NCBI RefSeq assembly: GCF_947494025.1
Contig: NZ_CANLTQ010000003.1
Span: forward strand, 62,001 to 126,000
DNA: 64,000 nt
DNA from: an uncultured Jannaschia sp.
GTDB taxonomy: Bacteria > Pseudomonadota > Alphaproteobacteria > Rhodobacterales > Rhodobacteraceae
Direction of reading: 5' to 3'
Shown here: piece by piece, positions 1 through 9,142 of the stretch
Layout: each line of letters starts with the position of its first letter
Numbering within the stretch: the first letter of the stretch is position 1
Program-made: the position numbers and the translations under genes
Notes under the pieces: generated by a model
Database searches by the model: none
What the model was told of the DNA's origin: nothing
What the model saw: the letters and a program-made list of their open reading frames with translations, nothing else

Positions 1-179
1 GGCAGCGCGATGCCGAGTTCGGAAAGCGCGGTGCGGATGCGGTCCTTGGCCTCCGACACCGCCTTGTCGGGCAAGCCCACGATCGAGAAGCCCGGCAGGC
101 CCGGCGTCACCGCGCATTGCACGTCGACGGGCCGCGCCTCCAGCCCCTCGAAGGCCACCGTGGTGGTGCGTGCGAGCAT
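1..179 (-). CDS. comM: ComM/YifB-family Mg-chelatase-like ATPase, N-terminal fragment
   Basis: Only the first 59 or so codons lie in the window; the gene continues past its left edge. The start reads MLARTTTVAFEGLEAR and continues with PGLPGFSIVGLPDKAVSEA, the typical N-terminal domain of YifB/ComM proteins (a Lon-like S5 fold). Relatives carry an AAA+ Mg-chelatase domain further on, not visible here, and ComM acts as a branch-migration helicase in natural transformation. A purine-rich ribosome binding site precedes the ATG. The 262 bases between this start and the next gene (180-441) hold no ORF I trust and no clear motif. Confidence 0.85.
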   Translation of the reverse strand, partial: MLARTTTVAFEGLEARPVDVQCAVTPGLPGFSIVGLPDKAVSEAKDRIRTALSELGIAL

Positions 180-441
180 GTCCGTCTCCGCCTTTGCCCG
201 GCCGGGCTAGTGGATCGGGCCTTGCGGTCCGGTTAACGGCTCAGGCGACGGGGAAGGGCGTAGTCGGCAGGCCCATGCCGTAATCGTCGTGTGTCAGGTC
301 CGTTGAACGGTCGCGGAGACGGCGAAGGCGGCAAAGATCGGCCAGCCGCGAAGGCTCCGAAATGGCCCGGACCGGTCGCCGATCGGGAGGTCGTAGGTAA
401 CGGCCGCGGATTGCGTTCGCCGCCGCCCGGGGAAAACGCGA

Positions 442-999
442 TCACGGGACGCGGTTGGCGAAGACCGCGCGGGGGACGCCGGATGCGAGGTCGATCCGCG
501 TCAGGCTCAGGTTGTCGATCCGCTGCGACAGCGCGTCGTAGGGGCGTTGCCCGGTCGCGCGGGCCCATTGCGTCAGGATCACACCCATATGCGCCACTAC
601 GATCAGGTCCGGCCCGGTCGTCAGCCGGTCCAGTGTCGCGGCGACCCGGGCGGAGACGTCGTTCCAGGATTCCCCGTTCGGCGCCCGGCGGTGACCCGGG
701 TCGTCGAAATAGGCGCGAAGCTCCGGGCCGTCGATCTCGTCGAAGGGACGGTGGTCCCAGTCGCCGTAGTCGAACTCGCGCAGGTCGCGCTCGTGCGGCA
801 GGCGGGGGCGGCCGCCCTCGATCGCGTCGGCGGTCGCTGCGGCGCGGATCAGGTCGCTGCTGACGACCGGCGCATGCGGAAGACAGGCGGCGAGACGGGC
901 AAGCGCGGCCGCGTCCGACAGGTCGGCGGGCAGGTCGATATGGCCGACCATGCGTCGCGAATGGGTCGGTCCGTGACGGATGAGCCAGAGCCGCGTCAC
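442..999 (-). CDS. cobC: Histidine phosphatase, CobC-like (probable alpha-ribazole phosphatase)
   Basis: A 185-residue histidine phosphatase superfamily protein. The phosphate-pocket motif LIRHGPTHS is at residues 6-14, RDLREFDYGDWD follows near 71-82, and the second histidine is in VVAHMGVI near 134-141. It starts with GTG at 999, and this GTG overlaps the TGA of cobU by 4 bases (GTGA), so the two are almost certainly translated together. That coupling is the main reason to assign dephosphorylation of alpha-ribazole-5'-phosphate (or of the cobalamin-phosphate product) in nucleotide-loop assembly. A generic phosphoglycerate-mutase-like phosphatase cannot be excluded from sequence alone. Confidence 0.75.
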   Translation of the reverse strand: MTRLWLIRHGPTHSRRMVGHIDLPADLSDAAALARLAACLPHAPVVSSDLIRAAATADAIEGGRPRLPHERDLREFDYGDWDHRPFDEIDGPELRAYFDDPGHRRAPNGESWNDVSARVAATLDRLTTGPDLIVVAHMGVILTQWARATGQRPYDALSQRIDNLSLTRIDLASGVPRAVFANRVP

Positions 1000-1529
1000 T
1001 TCAGGCGCTGCGGCAGTCCGGCGGTGACGAGCACGGCCGCGTCCATCGCCGCCGCCAGCCGCTGGTTCAACGCGCCCTGCGCCCGCTGGAACGCGCGGGC
1101 CAGCGCGTTGTCGGGCGTGACGCCGCCGCCCACATCGTTGCTGACCACAACGAAGCGGGCCGGGGCTTCGGCCATCGCCCCGATCCAGGCCTCGGCCGGC
1201 CCGTGCCAGTCGGCACCCTCCATCATCAGGTTCGCAAGCCACATCGTCGCGCAATCGACGAGCACAACCTGCTTCGGTCCGGCCCGGGCGCAGGTCGCGG
1301 CAAGATCGACCGGCGCTTCGACAAGCGTCCAGTCCGCCCCGCGCCGCGCGGCATGAAGATCGATCTTCGCCTTCATCTCGGCGTCGCCCGCGCGCGCCGT
1401 AGCCACGTAGACGTGATCCCCCGCCTGGCACCGCGTTTCACCCTCCGCCCAAAGGGATTTTCCGGATGCCGCGTGGCCGAGCACGAGGAGACCGCGCCAA
1501 TCTGACACAGCGGAGGAACTTTTGCTCAT
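996..1529 (-). CDS. cobU: Adenosylcobinamide kinase / guanylyltransferase CobU
   Basis: A 177-residue protein for the GTP-dependent phosphorylation and guanylylation of adenosylcobinamide in cobalamin synthesis. The P-loop is LGHAASGKS rather than the usual GGARSGKS, but it keeps the GKS core. Further family signatures are YVATARAGDAEM, the basic LHAARRGADW segment with the expected histidine, and VDCATMWLANLM. I start at the ATG at 1529 (MSKSSSAV); an in-frame ATG 30 codons upstream would add a tail not usual in the family. It lies divergent to rpoH, 83 bases away, and is coupled to the phosphatase downstream. The B12-dependent ribonucleotide reductase in the same window is a consumer of the product. 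Confidence 0.9.
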   Translation of the reverse strand: MSKSSSAVSDWRGLLVLGHAASGKSLWAEGETRCQAGDHVYVATARAGDAEMKAKIDLHAARRGADWTLVEAPVDLAATCARAGPKQVVLVDCATMWLANLMMEGADWHGPAEAWIGAMAEAPARFVVVSNDVGGGVTPDNALARAFQRAQGALNQRLAAAMDAAVLVTAGLPQRLK

Positions 1530-1612
1530 TTCGAGGCGTAGTCCAGACAAGTTCGCTTTCAAGAGCCGCGCCGAACGGCCGCCGCTAAGATCCGATGGGA
1601 AGGACTTCGAAT

Positions 1613-2491
1613 ATGCCATTCGATTTCAACAGCGACACGTCCATGTCAAGGCGCGCCATGAAGGCCGAATTGCTTGATGCGGAGACGGAGTTACGGCTCG
1701 CCTATGCCTGGCGCGACCATCGCGATGAAGCGGCGCTGCATCGTCTGATCACGGCCTACATGCGGCTGGCGATCTCGATGGCGGCGAAGTTCCGGCGCTA
1801 CGGCGCGCCGATGAACGACCTCATCCAGGAAGCCGGGCTGGGGCTGATGAAGGCGGCGGAGAAGTTCGATCCCGACCGCGGCGTGCGCTTCTCGACCTAC
1901 GCGGTCTGGTGGATCAAGGCCTCGATCCAGGATCACGTCATGCGGAACTGGTCGATGGTCCGCACCGGCTCCACCTCCAGCCAGAAGTCGCTGTTCTTCA
2001 ACCTGCGCCGGGTGCAGGCGCGGCTCGAGCGCGAGGCGCAGGCCGAGGGCGTGACGCTCGACCGGCATACGATGCGCGAACGGATCGCGACCGAGGTGGG
2101 CGTGCCCATCCACGACGTCGAGATGATGGAGGGACGGCTTTCCGGGTCCGACTTCAGCCTGAACGCCACGCAGAGCTCGGACGAGGACGGTCGCGAATGG
2201 ATCGACGCGCTCGAAGATGACAGCGCGCAGGCCGACGAGACGGTGGCGCTGCGCCACGACAACGCGATGTTGCGGCAATGGCTCCTGAACGCGCTGGGGG
2301 CGCTCAACGAGCGCGAGCGGTTCATCATCCGCGAGCGCAAGCTGCGCGAGGATCCGCGAACGCTGGAATCGCTGGGCAACGAGTTGTCGCTGTCCAAGGA
2401 GCGCGTCCGCCAGCTCGAGGCCGCGGCGTTCGCCAAGATGCGGAAGACGCTCGAAAGGGAAAGCCGCGAGGTGATGGATTTCCTCGGGTGA
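1613..2491 (+). CDS. rpoH: RNA polymerase sigma-32 family factor RpoH (RpoHII-like)
   Basis: A 292-residue sigma-70 family heat-shock/stress factor. Region 2 is clear (DLIQEAGLGLMKAAEKFDP near 69-87, FSTYAVWWIKASIQD near 93-107). The RpoH-specific box QKSLFFNLRR is at residues 124-133, which separates it from housekeeping sigma factors. Region 4 has a helix-turn-helix around SLSKERVRQLE. The ATG at 1613 has a GGAAGGA ribosome binding site 9-10 bases upstream, preferred over an in-frame ATG at 1595. Alphaproteobacteria often carry two paralogues; the MSRRAMKAE start resembles the RpoHII type that responds to singlet oxygen, which is inference. I did not find a convincing RpoE promoter upstream. 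Confidence 0.92.
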   Translation: MPFDFNSDTSMSRRAMKAELLDAETELRLAYAWRDHRDEAALHRLITAYMRLAISMAAKFRRYGAPMNDLIQEAGLGLMKAAEKFDPDRGVRFSTYAVWWIKASIQDHVMRNWSMVRTGSTSSQKSLFFNLRRVQARLEREAQAEGVTLDRHTMRERIATEVGVPIHDVEMMEGRLSGSDFSLNATQSSDEDGREWIDALEDDSAQADETVALRHDNAMLRQWLLNALGALNERERFIIRERKLREDPRTLESLGNELSLSKERVRQLEAAAFAKMRKTLERESREVMDFLG

Positions 2492-3207
2492 AGGCGCTCG
2501 GCGCCGCGCTCGCATGGATCGCCGGCACGGCCGGGGCGCAGGATCTGCCCCCGGCCGACATCTATGTTCTGGGCGAGATCCACGACAATCCGGCGCATCA
2601 CGCGGTGCAGGCCGATCTCGTGGCGCAGCTGGGCCCGGCGGCCATCCTCTTCGAGATGCTGAGCGACGAACAGGCCGTGCGGATCGGGCCGGACACGCCG
2701 CGCGATGCCGCGACGTTGGGCCCGCTCCTTGACTGGGCGGAAAGCGGCTGGCCCGACATCGCCTTCTACGCGCCGATCATGGCGGCGAGCGACGCGCCGA
2801 TCCTCGGCGCCGCGGGCGAGGCGGGGGATCTGTCGGTCTACGGGCTCGCCGCAGCGTTGCCCCCGGAGGAACAGGAGGCGCGGGAACGCCTGCAGGCGGA
2901 GGCGCATTGCGGCGCGCTGCCCGAGGAGATGCTGCCCGACTTCGTCGCCCGTCAGCGCGCGATCGACGCGCAGTTTGCCGCACGCACGCTCGCGGCGCTC
3001 GACGCCCACGGCGCGCCGGTCGTGCTGATCGCCGGGAACGGTCACGCGCGGACCGATTGGGGCGTGCCGGCCGCCATCGCGCGGGTCCGCCCGGATCTCG
3101 CCGTCGTGGCCGTGGTGCAGGGGGAGGGCGATCCGACCGTGCCGGGCGACGTCGTCCTGCAGGCCGAGCCGCAGGTGCGGGGCGATCCCTGCGACGCCTT
3201 TCGCTGA
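2488..3207 (+). CDS. ChaN-like (DUF399) lipoprotein-type protein
   Basis: A 239-residue protein starting with GTG at 2488, overlapping the rpoH stop (GTGA). The first 17 residues form a secretion signal ending AGTAGA, so the protein should be exported; no lipobox cysteine is seen. The family motif LGEIHDNPAHH is at residues 28-38, with FEMLSDEQ soon after and a conserved NGHARTDWGVP near the end. ChaN of Campylobacter binds haem pairs and takes part in iron uptake; that role is only inferred here. Tight coupling to rpoH is notable but may be just compact packing. Confidence 0.8.
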   Translation: MKALGAALAWIAGTAGAQDLPPADIYVLGEIHDNPAHHAVQADLVAQLGPAAILFEMLSDEQAVRIGPDTPRDAATLGPLLDWAESGWPDIAFYAPIMAASDAPILGAAGEAGDLSVYGLAAALPPEEQEARERLQAEAHCGALPEEMLPDFVARQRAIDAQFAARTLAALDAHGAPVVLIAGNGHARTDWGVPAAIARVRPDLAVVAVVQGEGDPTVPGDVVLQAEPQVRGDPCDAFR

Positions 3208-3258
3208 CCGGGCGGAGGGCCTAGACAGGCCCGGACGATCCGAGACGCGGGACCCCCC

Positions 3259-4449
3259 ATGCTGTCCGACAAGACGATCCTTCTCATCATCGGCGGCGGC
3301 ATCGCGGCGTTCCGTGCGCTCGAGCTGATCCGCCGGCTGCGCGAGCGCGGGGCGAAGGTAACGCCGGTCCTGACGTCCGGGGCGGAGGAATTCGTCACCC
3401 CGCTCTCGGTCTCGGCGCTGGCCGCATCCAAGGTCTATCGCAACCTCTTCGACCTGACCGACGAGGCGGAAATGGGTCATATCGAGCTCAGCCGGTCCGC
3501 CGATCTGATCCTCGTCGCGCCCGCGACGGCCAACCTCATGGCCAAGATGGCGGGCGGGATGGCCGACGACCTCGCCTCCACGTTGCTGCTCGCGACCGAC
3601 ACGCCGGTGATGATCGCGCCCGCGATGAACGTGCGGATGTGGGAACACCCTGCGACGCGGCGCAACCTCGCCACGCTCGAGGGCGACGGCATCCGCCGCG
3701 TGGGGCCCGACGAGGGGCCGATGGCCTGCGGCGAATACGGGGCCGGACGGCTGACGGAGGTGCCGGGGATCGTTGCGGCAGTGGAGGCGTTCTTCGCGGA
3801 CGGGCCGCTGACCGGGCGGCATGTCGTCGTCACCTCCGGGCCGACGCACGAGGCGATCGACCCGGTCCGCTACATCGCCAACCGCTCCTCCGGCGCGCAG
3901 GGCACGGCGCTCGCGGCGGCGCTCCGCGACCTTGGCGCGCGGGTGACGTTCGTGACCGGCCCGGCGCGGGTCGCCCCGCCCGGGGGCGTCGACGTGGTGC
4001 GGGTGGAGAGTGCGGCGGAAATGGCGACGGCGGTCGCGGCGGCGATGCCGGCGGACGCGGCGGTGATGGCGGCGGCGGTGGCCGACTGGCGCGTCGCGAA
4101 CGCAGGGGACCGGAAGCTGAAGAAGGGCGACGGCGGCGCGCCGGAGCTCGTCTTCGCGGAGAACCCGGACATCCTCGCCACCGTGTCGCGCGCCGCGGAC
4201 CGGCCCGCCCTGGTCGTGGGCTTCGCGGCGGAGACGCACGACGTCGTGGCCCACGCGACGGCCAAGCGCGCGCGGAAGGGCTGCGACTGGATCGTCGCGA
4301 ACGACGTCTCGCCGGGAACCGGCATCATGGGCGGGGCGGAGAACGCGGTGACGCTGATCACCGAGACCGGCGCGGAGGAATGGCCGCGAATGAGCAAGGC
4401 CGAGACCGCCCGGCGGCTGGCCACGCGGATCGCGGAGCGGCTCGCATGA
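3259..4449 (+). CDS. coaBC: Bifunctional phosphopantothenoylcysteine decarboxylase/synthetase CoaBC
   Basis: A 396-residue fusion enzyme for two steps of coenzyme A synthesis. The CoaC flavoprotein half (about 1-180) has the catalytic histidine in [11 protein letters not shown] (H74), the FMN-binding PAMN motif (121-124) and the active-site cysteine in [10 protein letters not shown] (C157). The CoaB half begins near [17 protein letters not shown] and contains NRSSGAQG and the synthetase core. A GGGACCCCCC stretch precedes the ATG. It is followed by dut with an ATGA overlap, an arrangement conserved from E. coli (dfp-dut) to Rhodobacterales. Confidence 0.96.
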   Translation: MLSDKTILLIIGGGIAAFRALELIRRLRERGAKVTPVLTSGAEEFVTPLSVSALAASKVYRNLFDLTDEAEMGHIELSRSADLILVAPATANLMAKMAGGMADDLASTLLLATDTPVMIAPAMNVRMWEHPATRRNLATLEGDGIRRVGPDEGPMACGEYGAGRLTEVPGIVAAVEAFFADGPLTGRHVVVTSGPTHEAIDPVRYIANRSSGAQGTALAAALRDLGARVTFVTGPARVAPPGGVDVVRVESAAEMATAVAAAMPADAAVMAAAVADWRVANAGDRKLKKGDGGAPELVFAENPDILATVSRAADRPALVVGFAAETHDVVAHATAKRARKGCDWIVANDVSPGTGIMGGAENAVTLITETGAEEWPRMSKAETARRLATRIAERLA

Positions 4450-4901
4450 GGCTCGCGGTGATGCGCGTCGCGGGGGCCGATCCGGACCTGCCGCTGCCGG
4501 ACTACGCGACGGCGGGGGCGGCGGGGGCCGATCTGCGCGCCGATACCGGCGGGGCGCCGGTGATGCTTGCCCCCGGAACGCGCGCCCTGATCCAGACGGG
4601 CCTGCGCGTGGCGGTGCCGGAGGGCTACGAAATGCAGGTCCGCCCGCGTTCCGGCCTCGCGCTGACGCACGGGGTCACGGTCGCGAACGCGCCGGGCACG
4701 GTGGACAGCGACTATCGCGGGCCTCTCGGGGTCATCCTGATCAATCTTGGACGGACGGCCTTCGAGGTGAAGCACGGGATGCGGATCGCGCAGGCGGTCG
4801 TCGCCCCGGTCGTGCAGGTGACGTGGGAACCGGTGGAGACGTTGCCCGGAACGGCGCGGGGCGCGGGCGGGTTCGGCTCCACCGGGACGGGGGGCGCATG
4901 A
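4446..4901 (+). CDS. dut: dUTP diphosphatase
   Basis: A 151-residue trimeric dUTPase that makes dUMP and keeps uracil out of DNA. All five family motifs are present in order: [43 protein letters not shown] and the C-terminal arm [11 protein letters not shown]. The start codon overlaps the coaBC stop (ATGA) and the stop overlaps the next start (ATGA), placing it in the middle of a coupled coaBC-dut-moeB-HD string. Confidence 0.96.
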   Translation: MRLAVMRVAGADPDLPLPDYATAGAAGADLRADTGGAPVMLAPGTRALIQTGLRVAVPEGYEMQVRPRSGLALTHGVTVANAPGTVDSDYRGPLGVILINLGRTAFEVKHGMRIAQAVVAPVVQVTWEPVETLPGTARGAGGFGSTGTGGA

Positions 4902-5959
4902 TCCTCGTCCTGATCCTCGCGGCGGCGATATGGGCGATCGGAAGCTGGCTCGGCATGCCGTTGCAGGCGCGGGCGATCATGCTCGCGCTGCTCTACGTCG
5001 CCGTCCTCTTTGTCCAGTTCGCGCTGCCCGATGGCCATGCGCTGCGCGAGTCCCTCGGCGGGGGGGCGGGCGAGTGGCTTGTGCTTGGCGGGCTCGTCGC
5101 GCTCGTGCTCGCCTACCGCACCGGGCTCGTCCGTGTGCGGGCCCGCGCCCGCGCGGTCGAATCCGAGCGGGATTCGGCGGCGGACGGGGAAGCGGGACCG
5201 CGCGACGCCTTCTCCGCCGTGGAGCTTGACCGCTACGCCCGCCACATCGTCCTGCGGGAGATCGGCGGGCCGGGGCAGCGCAGGCTGAAGGACGCCCGCG
5301 TGCTGGTTGTGGGCGCGGGGGGGCTCGGCTCGCCGGTGCTGCTCTACCTCGCAGCGGCCGGATTGGGGCGGATCGGAGTGATCGACGACGACACCGTGTC
5401 GCTGTCGAACCTGCAGCGGCAGGTCGTCCACGACGACGCGTCGGGCGGCCTGCCCAAGGTCTTCTCGGCCGAGCGGCGCCTTGCGGGGCTGAACCCCCAT
5501 GTCGAGATCCGACCCTACAACCGCCGGCTGGATGCGAAGATCGCCGCCGATCTTCTGGGCGAATACGATCTGGTGATCGACGGCTCCGACAGCTTCGCCA
5601 CCCGGCGGCTCGTCAACGATGCGGCGGTGGCGACCGGCACGCCGCTCCTCGCCGGGGCGATCACGCAATGGGAGGGGCAGGTGACGATCTACGACCCCGC
5701 CGCCGGCGCGCCGTGCCTCGCCTGCCTGTTCCCCGACGACCCCGCTCCGGGCCTTGTGCCCTCCTGCGCGGAAGCAGGCGTTGTCGGCGCGCTGCCCGGG
5801 ATCGTCGGCTCGATCATGGCGCTCGAGGCCATCAAGGAGATCACGGGCGCGGGCACGACGCTGCGCGGCACCATGCTGCTCTGGGACGGGCTCGAGGCGG
5901 ATGCGCGGCGGATCGCGGTGTCGCGCCGCCCCGACTGCCCGGTCTGCGGCGATGTGTGA
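4898..5959 (+). CDS. moeB: Membrane-anchored MoeB/ThiF/HesA-family adenylyltransferase
   Basis: A 353-residue E1-like enzyme. The first 80 residues hold three likely membrane segments (about 1-20, 25-46 and 58-75), followed by a basic stretch and then the soluble adenylation domain: [34 protein letters not shown]. Two cysteine pairs for structural zinc are present (PCLACLF and CPVCGDV at the very C-terminus). MoeB adenylates MoaD for molybdopterin, ThiF adenylates ThiS, and the two cannot be told apart here. The N-terminal membrane anchor is unlike the soluble E. coli proteins. Coupled by ATGA to dut and by an 8-base overlap to the HD gene. Confidence 0.88.
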   Translation: MILVLILAAAIWAIGSWLGMPLQARAIMLALLYVAVLFVQFALPDGHALRESLGGGAGEWLVLGGLVALVLAYRTGLVRVRARARAVESERDSAADGEAGPRDAFSAVELDRYARHIVLREIGGPGQRRLKDARVLVVGAGGLGSPVLLYLAAAGLGRIGVIDDDTVSLSNLQRQVVHDDASGGLPKVFSAERRLAGLNPHVEIRPYNRRLDAKIAADLLGEYDLVIDGSDSFATRRLVNDAAVATGTPLLAGAITQWEGQVTIYDPAAGAPCLACLFPDDPAPGLVPSCAEAGVVGALPGIVGSIMALEAIKEITGAGTTLRGTMLLWDGLEADARRIAVSRRPDCPVCGDV

Positions 5960-6503
5960 GCCCGGCGCCCGGGGCGCGGCGATCCTCCTCGAGGCGGCGC
6001 GCTTCGCGGCGCGCGCGCATCACGGGCAGCGGCGCAAGGGCGGCGCGGATATTCCCTATGTCGATCACGTCCTCGACGTCGCGGCACGGCTGGCGGCGCA
6101 TGCCGGGGACGAGGTTCTGATCCTCGCGGGGATCCTCCACGACACGATCGAGGATTGCGACGTGACCGAGGCCGACCTCGCGGCGCGGTTCGGGCCCGAT
6201 GTCGCCGCGCTCGTCCTGGAGGTCACGGACGACACCTCGCTGCCCAAGGCCGAGCAGCGGCGGCGTCAGGAGGAGCACATCCGCCACGCCTCCGACCGGG
6301 CGAAGCGTCTCAAGATGGCGGACAAGACGAGCAACCTCGCCGCCATCGCCCGCACGCCGCCGGACTGGAGCGCGGAGCGGATGCAGGGCTACATCGACTG
6401 GGCACTGCGCGTGATCGACCCGGTGCGGGGCCTCGACCCCGAACTCGAGGCGCGCTTCGACGTCGCGGTGGCGGCGGCCCGGGCGGTGGCCGCGCGACGG
6501 TGA
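5952..6503 (+). CDS. Single-domain HD hydrolase, RelA/SpoT hydrolase-like (MESH1-type)
   Basis: A 183-residue protein formed by one HD domain. The metal-binding pattern is H39 (IPYVDHVLDV), HDTIED at 63-68 and KMADKTSN with D124, arranged as in the hydrolase half of SpoT and in small alarmone hydrolases (MESH1). No synthetase or TGS domain follows. A (p)ppGpp or other nucleotide pyrophosphohydrolase activity is plausible but inferred. The start ATG lies inside the last codons of the moeB-like gene, so the two are translationally coupled. Confidence 0.78.
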   Translation: MCEPGARGAAILLEAARFAARAHHGQRRKGGADIPYVDHVLDVAARLAAHAGDEVLILAGILHDTIEDCDVTEADLAARFGPDVAALVLEVTDDTSLPKAEQRRRQEEHIRHASDRAKRLKMADKTSNLAAIARTPPDWSAERMQGYIDWALRVIDPVRGLDPELEARFDVAVAAARAVAARR

Positions 6504-6557
6504 GCTTGCGCCCCGCGCGGGCGGTGCATCATCGTCCCGGATCGCAGGAGGCACGCC

Positions 6558-6948
6558 ATGAAGCCTGCCATCGCCGCGCTTCTCGCGCCGGCCCTGCCTG
6601 CCGCGGCGCAGGACCTGCCCGATCTTGGCGGCCGGACGGTCACGATCGCCACGGAGGACGCCTATCCGCCGCCTCGGTTTCGCGACCCGGCCTCGGGTGA
6701 AGCCGTCGGCCGGGGAACACGACGCGATGGCCGAGATCGCGGCGCGCCGCCGGGCAACGACGTCGTGGCGATGGTGAAGGACAGCTCGCCGGTCTCGGTC
6801 GTGGGCGTGCTCGACATGGCGCAGCTGGGCAAGCTCACCGCGGCGTCGAACTTCCGCTACTTCGAGACCTACGACGTGGCCGCGCTTCTTTATCCCGCGA
6901 TGACGCTCCTGCTGTCGTTCGAGCGGCTGGAGCGGGGGGCCCGGGCGA
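6558..6948 (+). pseudogene. Decayed amino-acid ABC transporter: binding-protein start fused to permease end
   Basis: A relic of two genes. It opens with an RBS (GGAGGC), a signal peptide ending AAAQDLP and [23 protein letters not shown], the N-terminus of a polar amino-acid binding protein. At the GGGG run 6712-6715 one extra G shifts the frame; in the shifted frame the expected [12 protein letters not shown] is still readable. From about 6756 the original frame reads [17 protein letters not shown] and [17 protein letters not shown], which is the C-terminus of an amino-acid ABC permease, up to ERLERGARA. The middle of both genes is missing. The remnant meets the end of the betaine transporter ATPase gene on the other strand. 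Confidence 0.8.
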
Positions 6949-6957
6949 AGGAAGGGG

Positions 6958-8016
6958 TCATGCGACGCGGCGGTCGTCCGAAGCCTCCACGGGCACGAGG
7001 GCGCGAACGAGGTCGCGCATGTGCAGGAGGCCCACCTGCCGTCCGTCCTCCATCACGCGGTAATGGAGCGCGGTGTCGCCGCCGGACAGGGCGATCACGC
7101 GCTCGAGATTGGAGCCGGCGTCGATCTCGCCGGCCACGCCCTCGTTCCTGCGGTCGGTCCGCTCCATCACCGAGCGCACGCGAAGGACGCGGGCGCGATT
7201 GATGTCGGAGATGAAGTCCACGATGTAGGGGTCGTTCGGATGCAGGAGAATCTCCTGCGGCTCCCCCTGCTGCACGATGGCGCCGTCCTTCAGGATCACA
7301 AGATGGTCGGCGAGCTTCAGCGCCTCGTCGAGATCGTGGGTGATGAAGACGATGGTCTTGTGCAGCTCCCGCTGAAGCTCCAGCAGCAGCGCCTGCATGT
7401 CGGTGCGGATCAACGGGTCGAGCGCGCTGAACGCTTCGTCCATCAGCATGATCTCGGAATCCGAGGCCAGCGCGCGGGCGATCCCGACCCTTTGCTGCAT
7501 GCCGCCCGAGAGCTGTCCGGGATAGTGGTCCTCGTATCCGTCGAGCCCGACGCGGCCCAGCCATTTGCGCCCCTCGCTATCGACGATCCCGGCGCCCTCG
7601 CCCCGGACGCGGCGCGACATGCCGGCATTGGCCAGCACCGTCTGGTGCGGGAACAGGGCGAACTTCTGGAACACCATCGACATGGTGGTCTGGCGGAGCT
7701 TCGCGAGGCGGGCGTCGCCGTAGTCGAGCACGTTCTCCCCGTCGACGAGCACTTCCCCCGTGGTCGGGTCGATCAGGCGGTTGAGGTGCCGGATCAGGGT
7801 CGACTTGCCGGAGCCCGACAGCCCCATGATCACCGTGATCTCGCCCGCGCGGATGTCGACGTTGATGTCCTGCAGGCCCAGCACGTGGTTGTGCCGCTCC
7901 AGCAGATCGGTCTTGGTCATGCCCGCCTCGACATGGCGCATCATGGCCTTCGGGGTCGGCCCGAAGATCTTGTAGAGCCGCCGGATCGCGACCTTGACGT
8001 CCCCCGCGCCGCTCAC
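6958..8016 (-). CDS. proV: Betaine/choline-type ABC transporter ATP-binding protein
   Basis: A 352-residue ATPase of the ProV/OpuAA/ChoV family. Walker [10 protein letters not shown] is at residues 65-73, the signature LSGGMQQR at 169-176, Walker B IMLMDE at 189-194 and the switch histidine in FITHDLDEA. The N-terminal extension (about 1-50) and the C-terminal region after [12 protein letters not shown], with a partial CBS-like stretch, are typical of this family and in relatives sense osmotic state. The GTG at 8016 overlaps the permease stop (GTGA), so the permease and ATPase are coupled. It is the last gene of a leftward binding protein-permease-ATPase operon. Confidence 0.9.
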   Translation of the reverse strand: MSGAGDVKVAIRRLYKIFGPTPKAMMRHVEAGMTKTDLLERHNHVLGLQDINVDIRAGEITVIMGLSGSGKSTLIRHLNRLIDPTTGEVLVDGENVLDYGDARLAKLRQTTMSMVFQKFALFPHQTVLANAGMSRRVRGEGAGIVDSEGRKWLGRVGLDGYEDHYPGQLSGGMQQRVGIARALASDSEIMLMDEAFSALDPLIRTDMQALLLELQRELHKTIVFITHDLDEALKLADHLVILKDGAIVQQGEPQEILLHPNDPYIVDFISDINRARVLRVRSVMERTDRRNEGVAGEIDAGSNLERVIALSGGDTALHYRVMEDGRQVGLLHMRDLVRALVPVEASDDRRVA

Positions 8017-9062
8017 GACCGCACGCTCGCGTCGATGCGGCTCAGCGCGGCCTTGGTGGAGCGGTCGAGCAGGATCGCGAGCAGCACGATGCAGAAGCCC
8101 GCGACGAAGCCGACGCCAAGCTCGAGGTTGCGGATGCCGGCCAGCACCTTCACCCCGAGCCCGGGCGCGGAGATGAGCGAGGCGATCACCACCATCGCGA
8201 GCGACATCATGATCGTCTGGTTCACGCCGGCCATGATGTTCGGCAGCGCCAGCGGGATCTGCACGCGCCAGAGCTTCTGGCGCTGCGACATGCCGAACGC
8301 GTCCGCCGCCTCGATCACGTCGCGGTCGACGAGGCGGATGCCGAGATCGGTCAGGCGGATCACCGGAACGATGGCGTAGAGGATGATGGCGATCCCGTAG
8401 ATCTTCGATTCCGTGACCGAGAAGAGGTAGATCAGCGGGATCAGGTAGACGAAGGTCGGCAGCGTTTGAAGGATGTCGAGGATCGGGATCACCGTCCGTT
8501 GCAGCGCGTTCGAGCGCGACATCGCGATGCCGACGGGAATGCCGAGCACGATCGAGACGATGGTGCAGACGAAGATGATCGAAAGCGTGCGGATGGCATC
8601 GTCGTAGAAGTCGATGAACGCCATGAACAGGAACGAGACGAGCACGAAGAGCGTCACGCCGATCCGGCGCGCGGCGAACCACGTCGCGGCAACGAGAATC
8701 GGGATCATGATGAACCACGGAATGTCCTGGAACATCTCGAGCGAGAGGTCGAGCATCCAGCTCAGCGGCTGCGTGACCGGGTCGAGAACGGTCTTGAGCG
8801 CATCCTTGACCGAGAGGAAGCCGCTTTCGACCGCCTCCGTCATGTCGCGGGAACGGGGGATCGCGGCGCAGGAGCGGTTGAGCGTGTCGAGAGAGGGGAA
8901 CGGCGTCTGCAGGAGCGGCACGGACGCCTCGGCGCCCTCCGCCGCGCCGGTGCCGTTCGCGCGGGCGAGCAGTTCGGCCATCGTCATCGGGCCGTCGGTC
9001 GCGCCGCCGCCGCACCACGTCTCGAGCCCCAGCGTTTCGAAGAGCCCGTCATAGGTCGCCAT
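8013..9062 (-). CDS. proW: Betaine/choline-type ABC transporter permease
   Basis: A 349-residue inner-membrane permease of the ProW/ChoW family. The first 100 residues are soluble and contain two cysteines, followed by several membrane segments (for example near 110-150 and 155-185) and the coupling region AADAFGMSQRQKLWRVQIPLA, the EAA-type loop that contacts the ATPase. A long N-terminal extension before the membrane part is normal in ProW. It sits between the binding protein gene (80 bases upstream) and the ATPase gene it overlaps. Confidence 0.9.
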   Translation of the reverse strand: MATYDGLFETLGLETWCGGGATDGPMTMAELLARANGTGAAEGAEASVPLLQTPFPSLDTLNRSCAAIPRSRDMTEAVESGFLSVKDALKTVLDPVTQPLSWMLDLSLEMFQDIPWFIMIPILVAATWFAARRIGVTLFVLVSFLFMAFIDFYDDAIRTLSIIFVCTIVSIVLGIPVGIAMSRSNALQRTVIPILDILQTLPTFVYLIPLIYLFSVTESKIYGIAIILYAIVPVIRLTDLGIRLVDRDVIEAADAFGMSQRQKLWRVQIPLALPNIMAGVNQTIMMSLAMVVIASLISAPGLGVKVLAGIRNLELGVGFVAGFCIVLLAILLDRSTKAALSRIDASVRS

Positions 9063-9142
9063 TCACGTTCCCCGTCCGAATATGCTCGCGGCTCGGGTCT
9101 CGCGCCCTTCGCCGGATGCGGATGCGGGCCCCGCTCCGGGTT

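Noticed and set aside
1530-1612. RpoE promoter (TGATCC-N-TAAGA type) before rpoH
   Set aside because: A TAAGAT occurs, but no matching -35 at 16-18 bases.
1-1612. Cobalamin riboswitch for cobU
   Set aside because: Only 83 bases separate cobU from rpoH and no B12-box-like sequence is seen.
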